40,281 bases of DNA from Candidatus Poseidoniaceae archaeon (lineage in GTDB: Archaea; Thermoplasmatota; Poseidoniia; Poseidoniales; Poseidoniaceae). This document shows, piece after piece, positions 15,190 through 24,753 of the stretch (position 1 is its first letter; the number at the start of each line of letters is the position of its first letter). Under the pieces are notes generated by a model. The model did no database searches. It saw only the letters and a program-made list of their open reading frames with translations, and had not been told where the DNA came from. The stretch lies in the NCBI GenBank assembly GCA_028356125.1, contig JAOMTZ010000016.1, positions 1 to 40,281 on the forward strand, read 5' to 3'. The position numbers and the translations under genes were made by a program.

Positions 15190-16539
15190 GTGCGAGATAC
15201 TGAAGAAGAGTTGGATAGTGTTTCGATTGAAAAGTTGCTCCTAAGAGAAAACCGCCACTATCGAGAGCTCAACAGAGTTCGAAATTCTCTGGCCTTTAAA
15301 TTGGGTGTCGAAATTGTTAACGCGATTAAATTTCCACCGCGAATAATTCTGTTACCTTTCATATTACCATGGAAGATGATCGACTATGCACTAATTCGGC
15401 TAGGAAAGAAAAAATATAAACAAATAGAATCACAATCACTTGACAGAAAGCGCCGTAAATCAATAGTAATGTTTCCAACGAATGGGGTTGGGTTCGGACA
15501 TTTCACTAGATTGTTGAGTGTCTCTAGAGCGATAAAGAAGATTGATCCTGAAGTTGAAATTGTTTTTTTTACGACAATGTCTACCCTACATCTTTGTAAA
15601 TCAGAAGACATTATCTCCTACAGAATACCAGGAAGGAAAGAATTTGAAGACTTAGATGCTGCTGGATGGAATGCACTTACCGAAGAAACTCTCTCGACTG
15701 TTTTCTCAGCGCATAGTCCTATGATGTTCGTATTTGACGGGGCGTTTCCCTACAGGGGCATGTTGAATTCTATCAATGGCAGAAATTATATCAAAAGAAT
15801 ATGGTTAAAGCGCGGAACTATGAAAAAAGGCGCAACTAACATTCCCAGAGACAGTCTTGAACACTTCGACCACATAATTAGGCCTCAAGATAGTGTTAAT
15901 TTATCAGTATCAGATGAATTGCCTTCGGACTTAGATATTGTTCAATGTAATCCAATAATACTGTTAGAAAGAAATGAATTGTTTAGTCGAGAAATCTCAC
16001 GCTCAAGATTAGGAATATCGCCCCACTTGACCGTTGTTTATATTCAGTTAGGGGCAGGTAATATTAACCAAATTGGAACGATAATAAATCAATGCATACA
16101 AATATTACAGAAAGTAAAGAATGTACATGTTGTTATTGGGGAGTCGATTATAGGTAAACCAGTAGAGATTTCAGGTCCAAGAGTTCAAATCCTGAGAGAT
16201 TATCCTAATTCCGTTTATTTCAATGGATTCGATTTCGCAATTATCGCAGGCGGATACAACTCATATCATGAAACAATTTACCATGCGCTACCGGCAATAT
16301 GCATCCCTAATACTAACACTGGAATGGATGACCAGTTGGCTAGGGCTAATGTAGCAGGCAAAAATGGATCTATGCTAGTATTAGAGGAACCCAACTTAGC
16401 AGACTTAGAAGGAAGTATTGAAAATATGCTTGACCCTGAATTCAGATCACGATTAAGAGCTAAATGTGCAGAAACATCGCTGAGCAATGGTGCAGAAGAT
16501 TCTGCTAAGTTTATGTTAGAGATGATTGATGATTCATAA
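15190..16539 (+). CDS. MurG-like (GT28-type) glycosyltransferase with N-terminal coil
   Basis: About 449 residues. The first 35 residues form a charged helix ending in NSLAFKLGVEI, a preamble seen in many surface-glycan transferases, and a hydrophobic amphipathic stretch (IILLPFILPWKMI) may attach it to the membrane. The GT-B core begins with VMFPTNGVGFGHFTRLLSVS, with the GxGHxxR acceptor loop of MurG-type enzymes. The donor site reads GGYNSYHETIYHALPAICIP and ends with DDQLARA. A GGAGGG box at 15176-15181 supports GTG 15190 or TTG 15187 as start. The frame is open upstream to a TTG at 15154. The 3' end overlaps the convergent epimerase gene by 29 nt. Confidence 0.78.
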   Translation: MRDTEEELDSVSIEKLLLRENRHYRELNRVRNSLAFKLGVEIVNAIKFPPRIILLPFILPWKMIDYALIRLGKKKYKQIESQSLDRKRRKSIVMFPTNGVGFGHFTRLLSVSRAIKKIDPEVEIVFFTTMSTLHLCKSEDIISYRIPGRKEFEDLDAAGWNALTEETLSTVFSAHSPMMFVFDGAFPYRGMLNSINGRNYIKRIWLKRGTMKKGATNIPRDSLEHFDHIIRPQDSVNLSVSDELPSDLDIVQCNPIILLERNELFSREISRSRLGISPHLTVVYIQLGAGNINQIGTIINQCIQILQKVKNVHVVIGESIIGKPVEISGPRVQILRDYPNSVYFNGFDFAIIAGGYNSYHETIYHALPAICIPNTNTGMDDQLARANVAGKNGSMLVLEEPNLADLEGSIENMLDPEFRSRLRAKCAETSLSNGAEDSAKFMLEMIDDS

Positions 16540-17518
16540 ACCAATCAACTGTTTTCTTTATGCCTTCATCGGGTTCAACTATGACTGAATAATTTAATTG
16601 TTCAACGGCTTTATCGATATTGGCATGAGAATGAAGAATATCTCCGGCACGAGGCTCTTGGTGCCTGACATTTATTTCCATAGCGCTTGGATTGTATTGA
16701 GATACTGAATCTCTCAATTTAGTGAATAGTTGATTAATCGTAAATCTATCACCACAAGCAACATTGAATACTTCGAATCCAAAATTTTCTGTTCTCGACA
16801 TTGCCGCCAGATTTGCATTTATTGCATTATCGATATAGGTAAAATCCCTTGACTGTTCGCCGTCACCAAATATTATGGGAGACTTATTATCCAATAATAG
16901 AGATATGAATTTAGGAATCACTGCCGCATACTGGCCATTAGGATCTTGCCGAGGGCCGTAAATATTGAAGTATCTAAGGCCAACGATATCAAGGCCATAT
17001 GTTGCATTCATGACATTACCATAAACCTCACATATTGATTTGGTAGCAGCATAGGGAGAGAGTAAGCGGCCGGTCAAATATTCGATTTTAGGTAAGCTAG
17101 CCTCATCACCATAAACTGAAGAAGAACTCGCAAACACTACACGGTTTACCCCCTTAACGTGTGCTGCTTGCATGACATTTAATGTTCCGTTGACGTTGTG
17201 GTCATGAGTGACTAGTGGTTCAACTATCGAGCGAGGTACGCTCCCTAATGCTGCTTGGTGGGTAACATAATCTACGCCATCCATGGCTGTTAAACAAGCC
17301 TCGAAATCTCTAATATCTGCTTCAATAAATTCCACGCCTTGCTTGATCAAATCCTCAATATTACTCATTCTACCTGTAATTAGGTTATCGATAATTCTGA
17401 CATTTGCACCAATTGAGTGGAGAGCATAGGCGAGATTTGACCCTATGAATCCGGCTCCCCCAGTAATTAGAACTGTTTTTCCCTCAAAGGATTCTCTAAA
17501 TTTATCTAGATATGACAT
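16511..17518 (-). CDS. UDP-sugar 4-epimerase (extended SDR; GalE/WbpP-like)
   Basis: 335 residues. NAD-binding GGAGFIGSNLA (residues 20-30), catalytic Ser in ASSSSVYG and Tyr156/Lys160 in SPYAATK are all present. GSVPRSI and FGDGEQSRDFTYIDNAI fit the UDP-GlcNAc/UDP-GlcNAcA 4-epimerases of the WbpP/TviC group better than plain GalE. It should interconvert gluco and galacto forms of a UDP-sugar or UDP-uronic acid in the cytoplasm, supplying donor for this locus. It lies 2 nt after the giant ABC-GT fusion gene, so it is the last gene of the permease-fusion-epimerase operon. Confidence 0.87.
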   Translation of the reverse strand: MSYLDKFRESFEGKTVLITGGAGFIGSNLAYALHSIGANVRIIDNLITGRMSNIEDLIKQGVEFIEADIRDFEACLTAMDGVDYVTHQAALGSVPRSIVEPLVTHDHNVNGTLNVMQAAHVKGVNRVVFASSSSVYGDEASLPKIEYLTGRLLSPYAATKSICEVYGNVMNATYGLDIVGLRYFNIYGPRQDPNGQYAAVIPKFISLLLDNKSPIIFGDGEQSRDFTYIDNAINANLAAMSRTENFGFEVFNVACGDRFTINQLFTKLRDSVSQYNPSAMEINVRHQEPRAGDILHSHANIDKAVEQLNYSVIVEPDEGIKKTVDWFMNHQSSLT

Positions 17519-17520
17519 GT

Positions 17521-20500
17521 TTACACCTTGAATTTGTTTTCTACCAATAAATCTGCTTTCAAATCAAATATCATTTTACCATCATATTTTGATTCTTGCC
17601 AAGATCCATCTTTGTAAGTGAAGACGATATTTTCTTCATGCATGATTGTGGGCCATGTCGTAGAAGTTTCGACTAGAATGAAACCACCATCCTCATCCAA
17701 TATCGCATCTCCTGCAAAAACAATTAGGTTATGTTCTTCTGTAATTGATTTCGCCCAATTGAGCATATTTAATATCTGTTCATTTAATTCATTTTCGGGT
17801 TTTCTTAGACCGCTACCAGATGCGAAAGGAAGATCTGGTTGATTTTGACGATGAATTATCATCGCATGCTTACCTGCTAGCATTATGATTCTCCAATCAT
17901 TAGGGTTGTCCGGTAAGAACTTCTGCCAGAGCACATATCCTTGCTGGGTTAATCCAGGGTTGTGTTTGTCGTGTCTAGCACGGCCTTCATGGGAAAAGAT
18001 ATCTTCTAACTCGTTCATAGCCTGCTGCTTATCTCTAACCAGTCTGACGTTACTAGAATGTGCTCCTTCGATTGCTTTAGATATGAATGGATACTCAGTA
18101 GATTTCAAGAATTCTCTAGCTTCGTCAATATCGGTTGTATATATCGCAGGCGGCATATATTTGCCATATTCTAATTGTTGTGCGCCTTTATCATCGTACA
18201 CCAGTAGTTCATTTAATGAGGGAATAAGATTAATGTTTTCGTTTTCATAAAATCCTTTAGCTTTTATCTTGTCTCGGTCCCTGAATGTTAAGTGGTCTAT
18301 GAAAAAGTAAACATCGCATTTCATCCCGGGTGGTATGTCATTAGCGTCCCTAATCATTAAGCTGAAACGGCCTCTTCTTCGAATTGCCGCACTCAGTAAA
18401 CCAGCCTTTCCGTTTCTATCATCAGCATAAACAAATATCGGATTTTCGACGCCCTCAGGAATAGTAATTGGTTGATATTCTGTATTTAGATTGCTGGATG
18501 AACTTTCAATTGAGGAATATAAATTAACGAAATTACTTGCTGCAGATTCGATTGAAAACTTGTCTCTAGCGTTTGCTTTCGATTTTTTAATTGCAGATTT
18601 AATCCAGTCCTGGTCACCCATTACCTTCACAATTAATTTTGAGATAGATTCTGCATCGTCTTTACTGGATAAATATCCTGTCTTCGCTTCAATAAAAGTT
18701 TCTTTGGCACCGCCTGCATCAGTCGAAATTACAGGCTTACCAAAGCCTTGTGCTTCGATTAAAACATTCGGTAAGCCTTCGAATTGTGAAGTCAATAGCA
18801 CCAAATCCATTTTTTGTAACCAAAGGTATACCTGGTGAGAACGTCCAATGAAATGAATATTTGATTCAATGTCTAATTTTCTAACGAGGCGTTTAGCCTG
18901 GTCAAACAAAGGACCGTTCCCCAACATAATGAAATGAACCAACGGGTGTTTTTCAATGACCTTAGATGCCACTTCTATGAAAAGAAGAGGACGTTTTTCG
19001 GAAGAAAATCTCATTATACCTCCAACAACAAATGCATTCTCTGGAATATGCTTCCCCCTCCTTTCTAAATTGAACTCCTGATTTGAAGAGGATGTTGTCA
19101 TCAAATCATAATCAGTTGAATTATACAAAACTATTTTTTGTCGTTCTTCTAAACCAAGCCATGAGTCATAAGATTCTGAAGCCGCTCGGCTAACATGGTA
19201 CATTTGTATACTTGAATGCCTCAGAAGTTGTTGATAAGCCGCTCTATACCAAATTGGGCGTTTGAAAGGATTAATCCCCTTTTGATCATGCTTTGATACA
19301 GAACGTGTAGATACTACTATTCTTGGCACTCCTGCAAGTACTGCCGCAATACCTGCATTCACATTCAATCTATCATGGAAAGCGTGAACTATTGATGGTT
19401 TGTTCTTCTTAAACTGAGCATAAAGTCCAATTATTTCCTTACGAGCATTAATTGGAATTGCATTAATTGTTGATTCCCCATATAATTCCGTAAGTTCAAG
19501 CTCCGCATTGGCGAATACATCCGAATTTGGTACAATTGTGTATAATGAGATTTGGGATTCATCAATGAATTTCCTGTAAGATTCATTATCGTCTAAGTCA
19601 TCCCATTTAGTGCAATATAACGACATTTTAGGAACTGGCGACAGGTGTTTCTCAAATCCTTTTATCGTATTTAGAACCTGTCGTTCGGCGCCACCAATTC
19701 CAATTGAATTTACTACGAAAGATACAGACTCAAGAGCCGGGGCATCGTATTTCTTGGTGCTGCAATTTGACAATAAATTGGTTACTGCCAATTCTGTTAA
19801 CGAAAGTGGTTCATCGGACTCAAACTGTTCTAACAGATTGGTTTCATTCAATCCAGATAGATGCAACAAATTGAAGATTTTTACCATTATTAACCCGGCC
19901 TTACGTGATTTGGAATCACATGCACTAACAGCCTCTGCAAGAACAAATGCGATATCTGCGCGGTCTGCATCATAAAACCGGTTTGCAGCATCTAATAATG
20001 CCCCAGCGTCATTTTTTGCTGCATTAATAAATTCGCCCAAATATTCCTTAGTTTTCGATTCTAGATGTAAAGAATTGAATAACAATGAAAGTTGCAAACT
20101 TCCAACTATGCTACCTGAAAAATGCTTTTCTGCCTTTTCTAGATATTTCTCTGAGTCTGTAATATTTGAGAGACGGACGGATAGGGAAATAACATTGCTC
20201 CATAGATCGATTCTTGAAGGTTCATTTGACAAAAGTCGTTTGAATATTTCTAATGCGTCTTCATGCCTAGATTGTTTCCAATAAACTTGTCTAAGGAGGG
20301 TCAAACCGGTGACATTATCACTATCCCCTCTCATGCCACTACGCAAAATTTCCTCTGCCTTGATTAGTTGATTCAATTTTATATGACAATTAGCAATTTT
20401 GAATGGTATATCTGACCTTTGAGGCTCAATTACTTGAATCCTGGTCCAGATTTCGAGACTTTTTCTCCAATCTTCAACTGAAGCCAGGGTGTTTGCTAAA

Positions 20501-22422
20501 AGTGGTAAAGCATTCATATTTTTGGGATTCGTTTCCAATATTTTTTCTAGTGCTGCGATGGCACTACCTCTATCTCCGATCTTAGTATGGCATCTTGCAA
20601 TAAAAATGAGGATATCTTGTCGCGTAGGGTCCATCTCTAATGCTCTTTCGAGATTTATCAGACCTTCCCTAGGGTGCCCGGTTCTCAGCAGGATTCGGCC
20701 AAGTAAAACATTGAAATCGGTATCGTCAGGGTGCAGTTCAAGTGCCTCTTCTAACATTGCCAGGCAGGTGTCCCATTCTTGCAACTCCATATTGGCTTTG
20801 ATAAGATTCAATACAGCATTACGGCTCTTAATATCTGACTCAGAAATTATTTTCACCAATTCGGAGTGGTCTGCTGAATTATTAGAGCGACTTACGGAGC
20901 GCGCTGCAAGAATTAAATTCTCATTTTCTGCTTTGCGCATTGAATGTAATTGCAAAGACATTTGATAAGATTGTGAATATAAACCTGAATTAAATGAAGA
21001 CCTAGCTGCCCGGTCTAGGTTCTTCTCAACGTCATTTCCGCCATCTAAAAGTTGTTTCCAACAATTAAGAGCCTGCTCGTGATTTTTCAATCGGTGCCAA
21101 GACCTTCCCTCCAAATCTATCAATTGGGTGGACGGTTGTGCTGTGTTTATTGCGTGACAAAGTAATGCTGCTGACTTGAAATTACTTAAATTAAAACATA
21201 ATTTAGCAATTGTAACTGACTTTTTCCGATTCTTAATGAATATTCCAGGTAATTCTGTAGGCAGGTCATGTATGATTTCTTGATAATCAATGTCTCTTGC
21301 GCAGGCTTCAAGAACTTGCCATGACCAAGATTTATCAGTATTCATCAATAGAGAATGGTAAGCCGCTTTGTATGCTAAATCCAGATCACCATTTGATTTT
21401 GCAACTTGTCCAATCATTCTAAGTTTAGAATCGATATCCATTTTTGACAAATCAAGATGATGCCATTGCTTACAGGCCGTTAGTGAATCTCCTTGAGTAT
21501 GATATAATATACCTAAAAGATATCTTGCTGAATGTTTGGTCGAACTCTTAGATAGATTTGCATCGAGTAATACTTTCGCCTCATTAAATTGACCTCGCTG
21601 AATCATGCGGTTTGCTCTTTGAATAGAGGCGGCGCCTATTACTGAATTGACACTGTTGGCTTTGCGTGATGGTCCTTTACCGTCGGCAACTATTTTTTCA
21701 TAACTTTCAATCATATCTTCTGGTAATCCAGAATCGACTACTTCTCCATTGTCTATGATCAATACTCTATCACAAAGTTGAGTTAGTATTCCAGAGTTGT
21801 GAGTAACTATCACTACAGTTCGGTTTGCTTCTTTCACCATCTGGAAAATCTTTGTTTTAGAGCGTTCTCTAAATGAAGTATCCCCCACTCCGAAGACCTC
21901 GTCTATCAACAGAATATCGGTGTCTAAATTGGCGGCGACTGAAAATCCTAATCTTGCTCGCATTCCAGAAGAGTATGTTTTGATTGGGGAATCAATAAAA
22001 TCTTCTAATTGTGAGAACATTATTATTTCATTCATTTTTTCGTTAATCAGCTCTCTTGGAATCCCTATAATCGACCCATATAAGTGAACATTTTCTCTTC
22101 CTGTAAGTTCCTTATTGAAGCCCACTCCAACGCTAGCAAGAAGCGAAATCTTCCCCCTTACCCTGACTGCTCCTGTTTCGGGAGGGTATATTCCTGCCAT
22201 AATTCGCAACAGAGTACTTTTTCCTGCACCATTTCGACCAATAATGCCTACTACTTCTCCTTCGAGTACTTCGAAATCTATTCCTTTAAGCGCTTCAAAA
22301 TCCTCTGATTTGCTTTTCTTAGAAAAAATTGTTACGACTTTTTTAAACAATGACGATAACCCAAATGTCTGCTTTGGGAAAATGAGACTAACGCCTGAAA
22401 CTGAGATAGATACGCGCCTCAT
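17521..22422 (-). CDS. Four-part fusion: export ABC ATPase - TPR - GT4 glycosyltransferase - ATP-grasp
   Basis: A single open frame of 1633 residues. Residues 1-250 are a TagH/Wzt/KpsT-type ABC ATPase: GRNGAGKST (62-70), signature YSSGMRARLGFSVA, Walker B ILLIDEVFGVGD, switch His208. Residues 265-890 are TPR-like helix pairs, clearest at 540-730 (LEEALELHPDDTDFNVLLGR, LERALEMDPTRQDILIFIAR). Residues 898-1305 are a full GT4 enzyme with SIGIGGAERQV, GGIMRFSSEKRPLLF and EGLPNVLIEAQGFGKPVIS (EX7E, Glu1215/Glu1223). Residues 1325-1600 resemble ATP-grasp ligases (YPFISKAIEGAHSSNV, LWQKFLPDNPNDWRI, FAGDAILDEDGGFILVETST). The usual metal-binding Asn of ExN is Ser1587 here. The start overlaps the permease stop by 4 nt (ATGA). 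It probably couples chain elongation, modification and export at the inner membrane face. Exporter ATPases normally stop near residue 250-450. Confidence 0.9.
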   Translation of the reverse strand: MRRVSISVSGVSLIFPKQTFGLSSLFKKVVTIFSKKSKSEDFEALKGIDFEVLEGEVVGIIGRNGAGKSTLLRIMAGIYPPETGAVRVRGKISLLASVGVGFNKELTGRENVHLYGSIIGIPRELINEKMNEIIMFSQLEDFIDSPIKTYSSGMRARLGFSVAANLDTDILLIDEVFGVGDTSFRERSKTKIFQMVKEANRTVVIVTHNSGILTQLCDRVLIIDNGEVVDSGLPEDMIESYEKIVADGKGPSRKANSVNSVIGAASIQRANRMIQRGQFNEAKVLLDANLSKSSTKHSARYLLGILYHTQGDSLTACKQWHHLDLSKMDIDSKLRMIGQVAKSNGDLDLAYKAAYHSLLMNTDKSWSWQVLEACARDIDYQEIIHDLPTELPGIFIKNRKKSVTIAKLCFNLSNFKSAALLCHAINTAQPSTQLIDLEGRSWHRLKNHEQALNCWKQLLDGGNDVEKNLDRAARSSFNSGLYSQSYQMSLQLHSMRKAENENLILAARSVSRSNNSADHSELVKIISESDIKSRNAVLNLIKANMELQEWDTCLAMLEEALELHPDDTDFNVLLGRILLRTGHPREGLINLERALEMDPTRQDILIFIARCHTKIGDRGSAIAALEKILETNPKNMNALPLLANTLASVEDWRKSLEIWTRIQVIEPQRSDIPFKIANCHIKLNQLIKAEEILRSGMRGDSDNVTGLTLLRQVYWKQSRHEDALEIFKRLLSNEPSRIDLWSNVISLSVRLSNITDSEKYLEKAEKHFSGSIVGSLQLSLLFNSLHLESKTKEYLGEFINAAKNDAGALLDAANRFYDADRADIAFVLAEAVSACDSKSRKAGLIMVKIFNLLHLSGLNETNLLEQFESDEPLSLTELAVTNLLSNCSTKKYDAPALESVSFVVNSIGIGGAERQVLNTIKGFEKHLSPVPKMSLYCTKWDDLDDNESYRKFIDESQISLYTIVPNSDVFANAELELTELYGESTINAIPINARKEIIGLYAQFKKNKPSIVHAFHDRLNVNAGIAAVLAGVPRIVVSTRSVSKHDQKGINPFKRPIWYRAAYQQLLRHSSIQMYHVSRAASESYDSWLGLEERQKIVLYNSTDYDLMTTSSSNQEFNLERRGKHIPENAFVVGGIMRFSSEKRPLLFIEVASKVIEKHPLVHFIMLGNGPLFDQAKRLVRKLDIESNIHFIGRSHQVYLWLQKMDLVLLTSQFEGLPNVLIEAQGFGKPVISTDAGGAKETFIEAKTGYLSSKDDAESISKLIVKVMGDQDWIKSAIKKSKANARDKFSIESAASNFVNLYSSIESSSSNLNTEYQPITIPEGVENPIFVYADDRNGKAGLLSAAIRRRGRFSLMIRDANDIPPGMKCDVYFFIDHLTFRDRDKIKAKGFYENENINLIPSLNELLVYDDKGAQQLEYGKYMPPAIYTTDIDEAREFLKSTEYPFISKAIEGAHSSNVRLVRDKQQAMNELEDIFSHEGRARHDKHNPGLTQQGYVLWQKFLPDNPNDWRIIMLAGKHAMIIHRQNQPDLPFASGSGLRKPENELNEQILNMLNWAKSITEEHNLIVFAGDAILDEDGGFILVETSTTWPTIMHEENIVFTYKDGSWQESKYDGKMIFDLKADLLVENKFKV

Positions 22423-23264
22423 AGCATTTTCACCACCCTAGACTGTTGCTTAGAAAACACATACAAACCGTAAATGAATATTACCAGTGTAATGCAAATT
22501 GATATCATTAGTGACTGTGTTGAAATTAGTAACCCCTCTCCTTGAATCCCTGACCTCACAATTGAGATATTTGCCGCCATAGGATTCACAATTAAATACC
22601 ACCAATGGTGTTTCTGAGGTATGAAATCCATAGTGTACATAATTGGAGACAAGAAAAACCCTACTCTAATCATGAAACCAATAAGGTGGTCTACATCCCT
22701 ATATCTGACGTTGAGAGAAGATAATAAAAAACCTAACCCTAAAGCCAATACTCCGGACAAGAAGAGTCCGATGAATACGTATATTAGTCTCCAATTAGGA
22801 GTAATATCATAGAGAATTATGAAAGGTATTAGCACAAGCATGCTCATGATCGTTATCAAATAATTTGTCAAGCAATTCGCTACAAATAATACCGCTCTTG
22901 AAAAATAAACTTGTTGTATTAGACTTGCATTTTTGACTAGTGCATTAACTCCAAAGCGCGTCGTCTTAGTAAACATCGACCAAATCAATATACCCGATAA
23001 CACCCATAGTGGATATCGCTCTTCGGCATAACCTCTGATGATAATGAAAACTGTGTAATACGCTCCTGCAAGCATTAGAGGCTCTATCAGTGTCCACAGA
23101 TAACCCAAAATCGAGGAATGGTAGCGCAATCTCAGATCCCTGTGCATAATTGACCTCAGCATCGGCCCACTTCTGCGAACTGAGTTTATGGTTCCAAAAA
23201 TTGTAGGTGGGTCAGAAGGGTTACGTAAGACTTCTGGAATTAAGTCTCCTGACGAGTCACCCAT
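22419..23264 (-). CDS. ABC-2 type polysaccharide export permease (TagG/Wzm-like)
   Basis: 281 residues with a cytoplasmic N-terminus and about six membrane helices. LRSIMHRDLRLRYHSSILGY followed by LWTLIEPLMLAGAYYTVFI is the typical entry of O-antigen/teichoic acid ABC-2 permeases. SSLNVRYRDVDHLIGFMIR and FFLSPIMYTMDFIP are further conserved segments. It forms the transmembrane channel that moves a lipid-linked polysaccharide outward, driven by the ATPase domain of the next gene. The stop overlaps that start by 4 nt, so both are coupled and probably made in fixed ratio. It diverges from the UDP-sugar dehydrogenase gene. Confidence 0.92.
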   Translation of the reverse strand: MGDSSGDLIPEVLRNPSDPPTIFGTINSVRRSGPMLRSIMHRDLRLRYHSSILGYLWTLIEPLMLAGAYYTVFIIIRGYAEERYPLWVLSGILIWSMFTKTTRFGVNALVKNASLIQQVYFSRAVLFVANCLTNYLITIMSMLVLIPFIILYDITPNWRLIYVFIGLFLSGVLALGLGFLLSSLNVRYRDVDHLIGFMIRVGFFLSPIMYTMDFIPQKHHWWYLIVNPMAANISIVRSGIQGEGLLISTQSLMISICITLVIFIYGLYVFSKQQSRVVKML

Positions 23265-23376
23265 CCAAATCCCCTCGTTTCAATGCGAGTGTACTAGATA
23301 CATGATAATATCCTAGCAATTATTACATGAATAATGATTTAGGTTAATGTTCTGATTTAACGACAGTATTGAAAAG

Positions 23377-24753
23377 ATGAGCCGGCCCGCAACAAACATG
23401 GAGTGGAATGAGGCATTTTCTAAAAAAATAGTGTCCCACGAATTATCGGTCGCCGTAGTGGGATTAGGATATGTTGGTCTACCTACTGCAATTGGCTTTT
23501 ATGAGTCAGGATTCAATGTATGGGGAGTGGACATCTCAGAAAGGACATTACGCATGATAAGGAATGGTGAAAATCCGACTGGCGACCCTGATGTTGACGA
23601 TATTATTCCAGACATTTCAAATTCAAGATGGAATATAACTTCGTCTGTAAATGATGCAGTTGAGCAAAGCGATGTTATCCTTGTAACTGTGCCAACTCCC
23701 GTAACTTCTGACCTGAAACCGGACCTCTCATATGTTAGAGATTCTGGAATTTCAATTTTCAAATCTATAACAAAAAATTCGAGAAAAATTGTGGTCCTGG
23801 AATCGACAGTTTATCCTGGAGTAACTGAAGAGATATGGTTACCTGAAATCGAAAAATTAGGACTTGAAATTGGAAAAGATGTAGAAATTGCATATTGCCC
23901 AGAGAGATTCAACCCTGGCGATTCTAACCATGGAGTGCGACAGGTCGCCAGAGTTATTGGCTGTTCTAACCCCTTGATCGGACAAAATTTGGTCGAACTA
24001 TACTCTAGGCTTACCTCAAATGATGTAAGATACGTGGGTAAAATTGCTGTTGCTGAAGCAGCTAAAGTAATAGAAAATGTTCAACGAGATATCAATATTG
24101 GGTTAGTTAATGAATTAGCAAGGATATTTCCTAATTTGGACATCGATGTAGAAGATGTCCTAAATGCTGCATCAACCAAATGGAATTTTCACCGTTACAC
24201 CCCGGGAGTTGGCGTAGGGGGACATTGCATCCCAGTTGACCCATACTACATGATTCAGAGAGCGCATGAGATTGGCGTTCCTGCAGAGTTGATTACAGCC
24301 GCTAGAGCAGTAAATCATACTATGCCGATACATGTGTCGAATGTGATTAATGAGATTCTGTACAAGCAAGGAGTACCTGCACAAAGTGGGAAGGTGCTTT
24401 TCCTAGGGTGGTCTTACAAACCTCAAGTTGGCGACCCCAGGGAGACTCCAGCATCTCCATTAGCAGATTCATTATTGAAAAAGGGACTTTCAATATCAGC
24501 ATGGGATCCACATCTTCAGAGTAGTGATTTCCCATCAGATGTCGAAGTGTTGACTGATATTAATTCAGCAGAAAACTTCGATATGGCAATACTAATCACC
24601 GCCCATAAAGAGTGTATGGAAATTGATTGGAAAGGACTTCTACAAAAAATGAATATGCCACTAATATATGATGGCAGGCGTGTTCTAGATCTAGACAATT
24701 TAGAGGCGATTGGATGGAAGACATTTGCAGTAGGAAGACCCTTAGGTGATTAA
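23377..24753 (+). CDS. UDP-HexNAc/hexose 6-dehydrogenase (WecC/WbpO/TviB-like)
   Basis: 458 residues. VAVVGLGYVGLPTAIGFYES is the NAD-binding start, LESTVYPGVTEE follows, Lys230/Asn234 lie in EAAKVIENVQRD and the catalytic Cys284 in GVGVGGHCIPVDPYY. The C-terminal domain begins with VLFLGWSYKPQVGDPRETPA. The enzyme oxidises C6 of a UDP-sugar twice to a uronic acid. STKWNFHRYTPG-type sequence before the Cys favours UDP-ManNAc or UDP-GlcNAc over UDP-glucose, though substrate choice is uncertain. It supplies the uronic acid donor for the polysaccharide. The next gene starts directly after the stop codon, with GGTGAT as its ribosome site inside this gene's end. Confidence 0.9.
   Translation: MSRPATNMEWNEAFSKKIVSHELSVAVVGLGYVGLPTAIGFYESGFNVWGVDISERTLRMIRNGENPTGDPDVDDIIPDISNSRWNITSSVNDAVEQSDVILVTVPTPVTSDLKPDLSYVRDSGISIFKSITKNSRKIVVLESTVYPGVTEEIWLPEIEKLGLEIGKDVEIAYCPERFNPGDSNHGVRQVARVIGCSNPLIGQNLVELYSRLTSNDVRYVGKIAVAEAAKVIENVQRDINIGLVNELARIFPNLDIDVEDVLNAASTKWNFHRYTPGVGVGGHCIPVDPYYMIQRAHEIGVPAELITAARAVNHTMPIHVSNVINEILYKQGVPAQSGKVLFLGWSYKPQVGDPRETPASPLADSLLKKGLSISAWDPHLQSSDFPSDVEVLTDINSAENFDMAILITAHKECMEIDWKGLLQKMNMPLIYDGRRVLDLDNLEAIGWKTFAVGRPLGD

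Noticed and set aside
17618-20965. Many 60-158-codon plus-strand frames opposite the giant fusion gene
   Set aside because: They are scattered shadows without ribosome sites, and the minus strand carries continuous domain motifs through the whole stretch.
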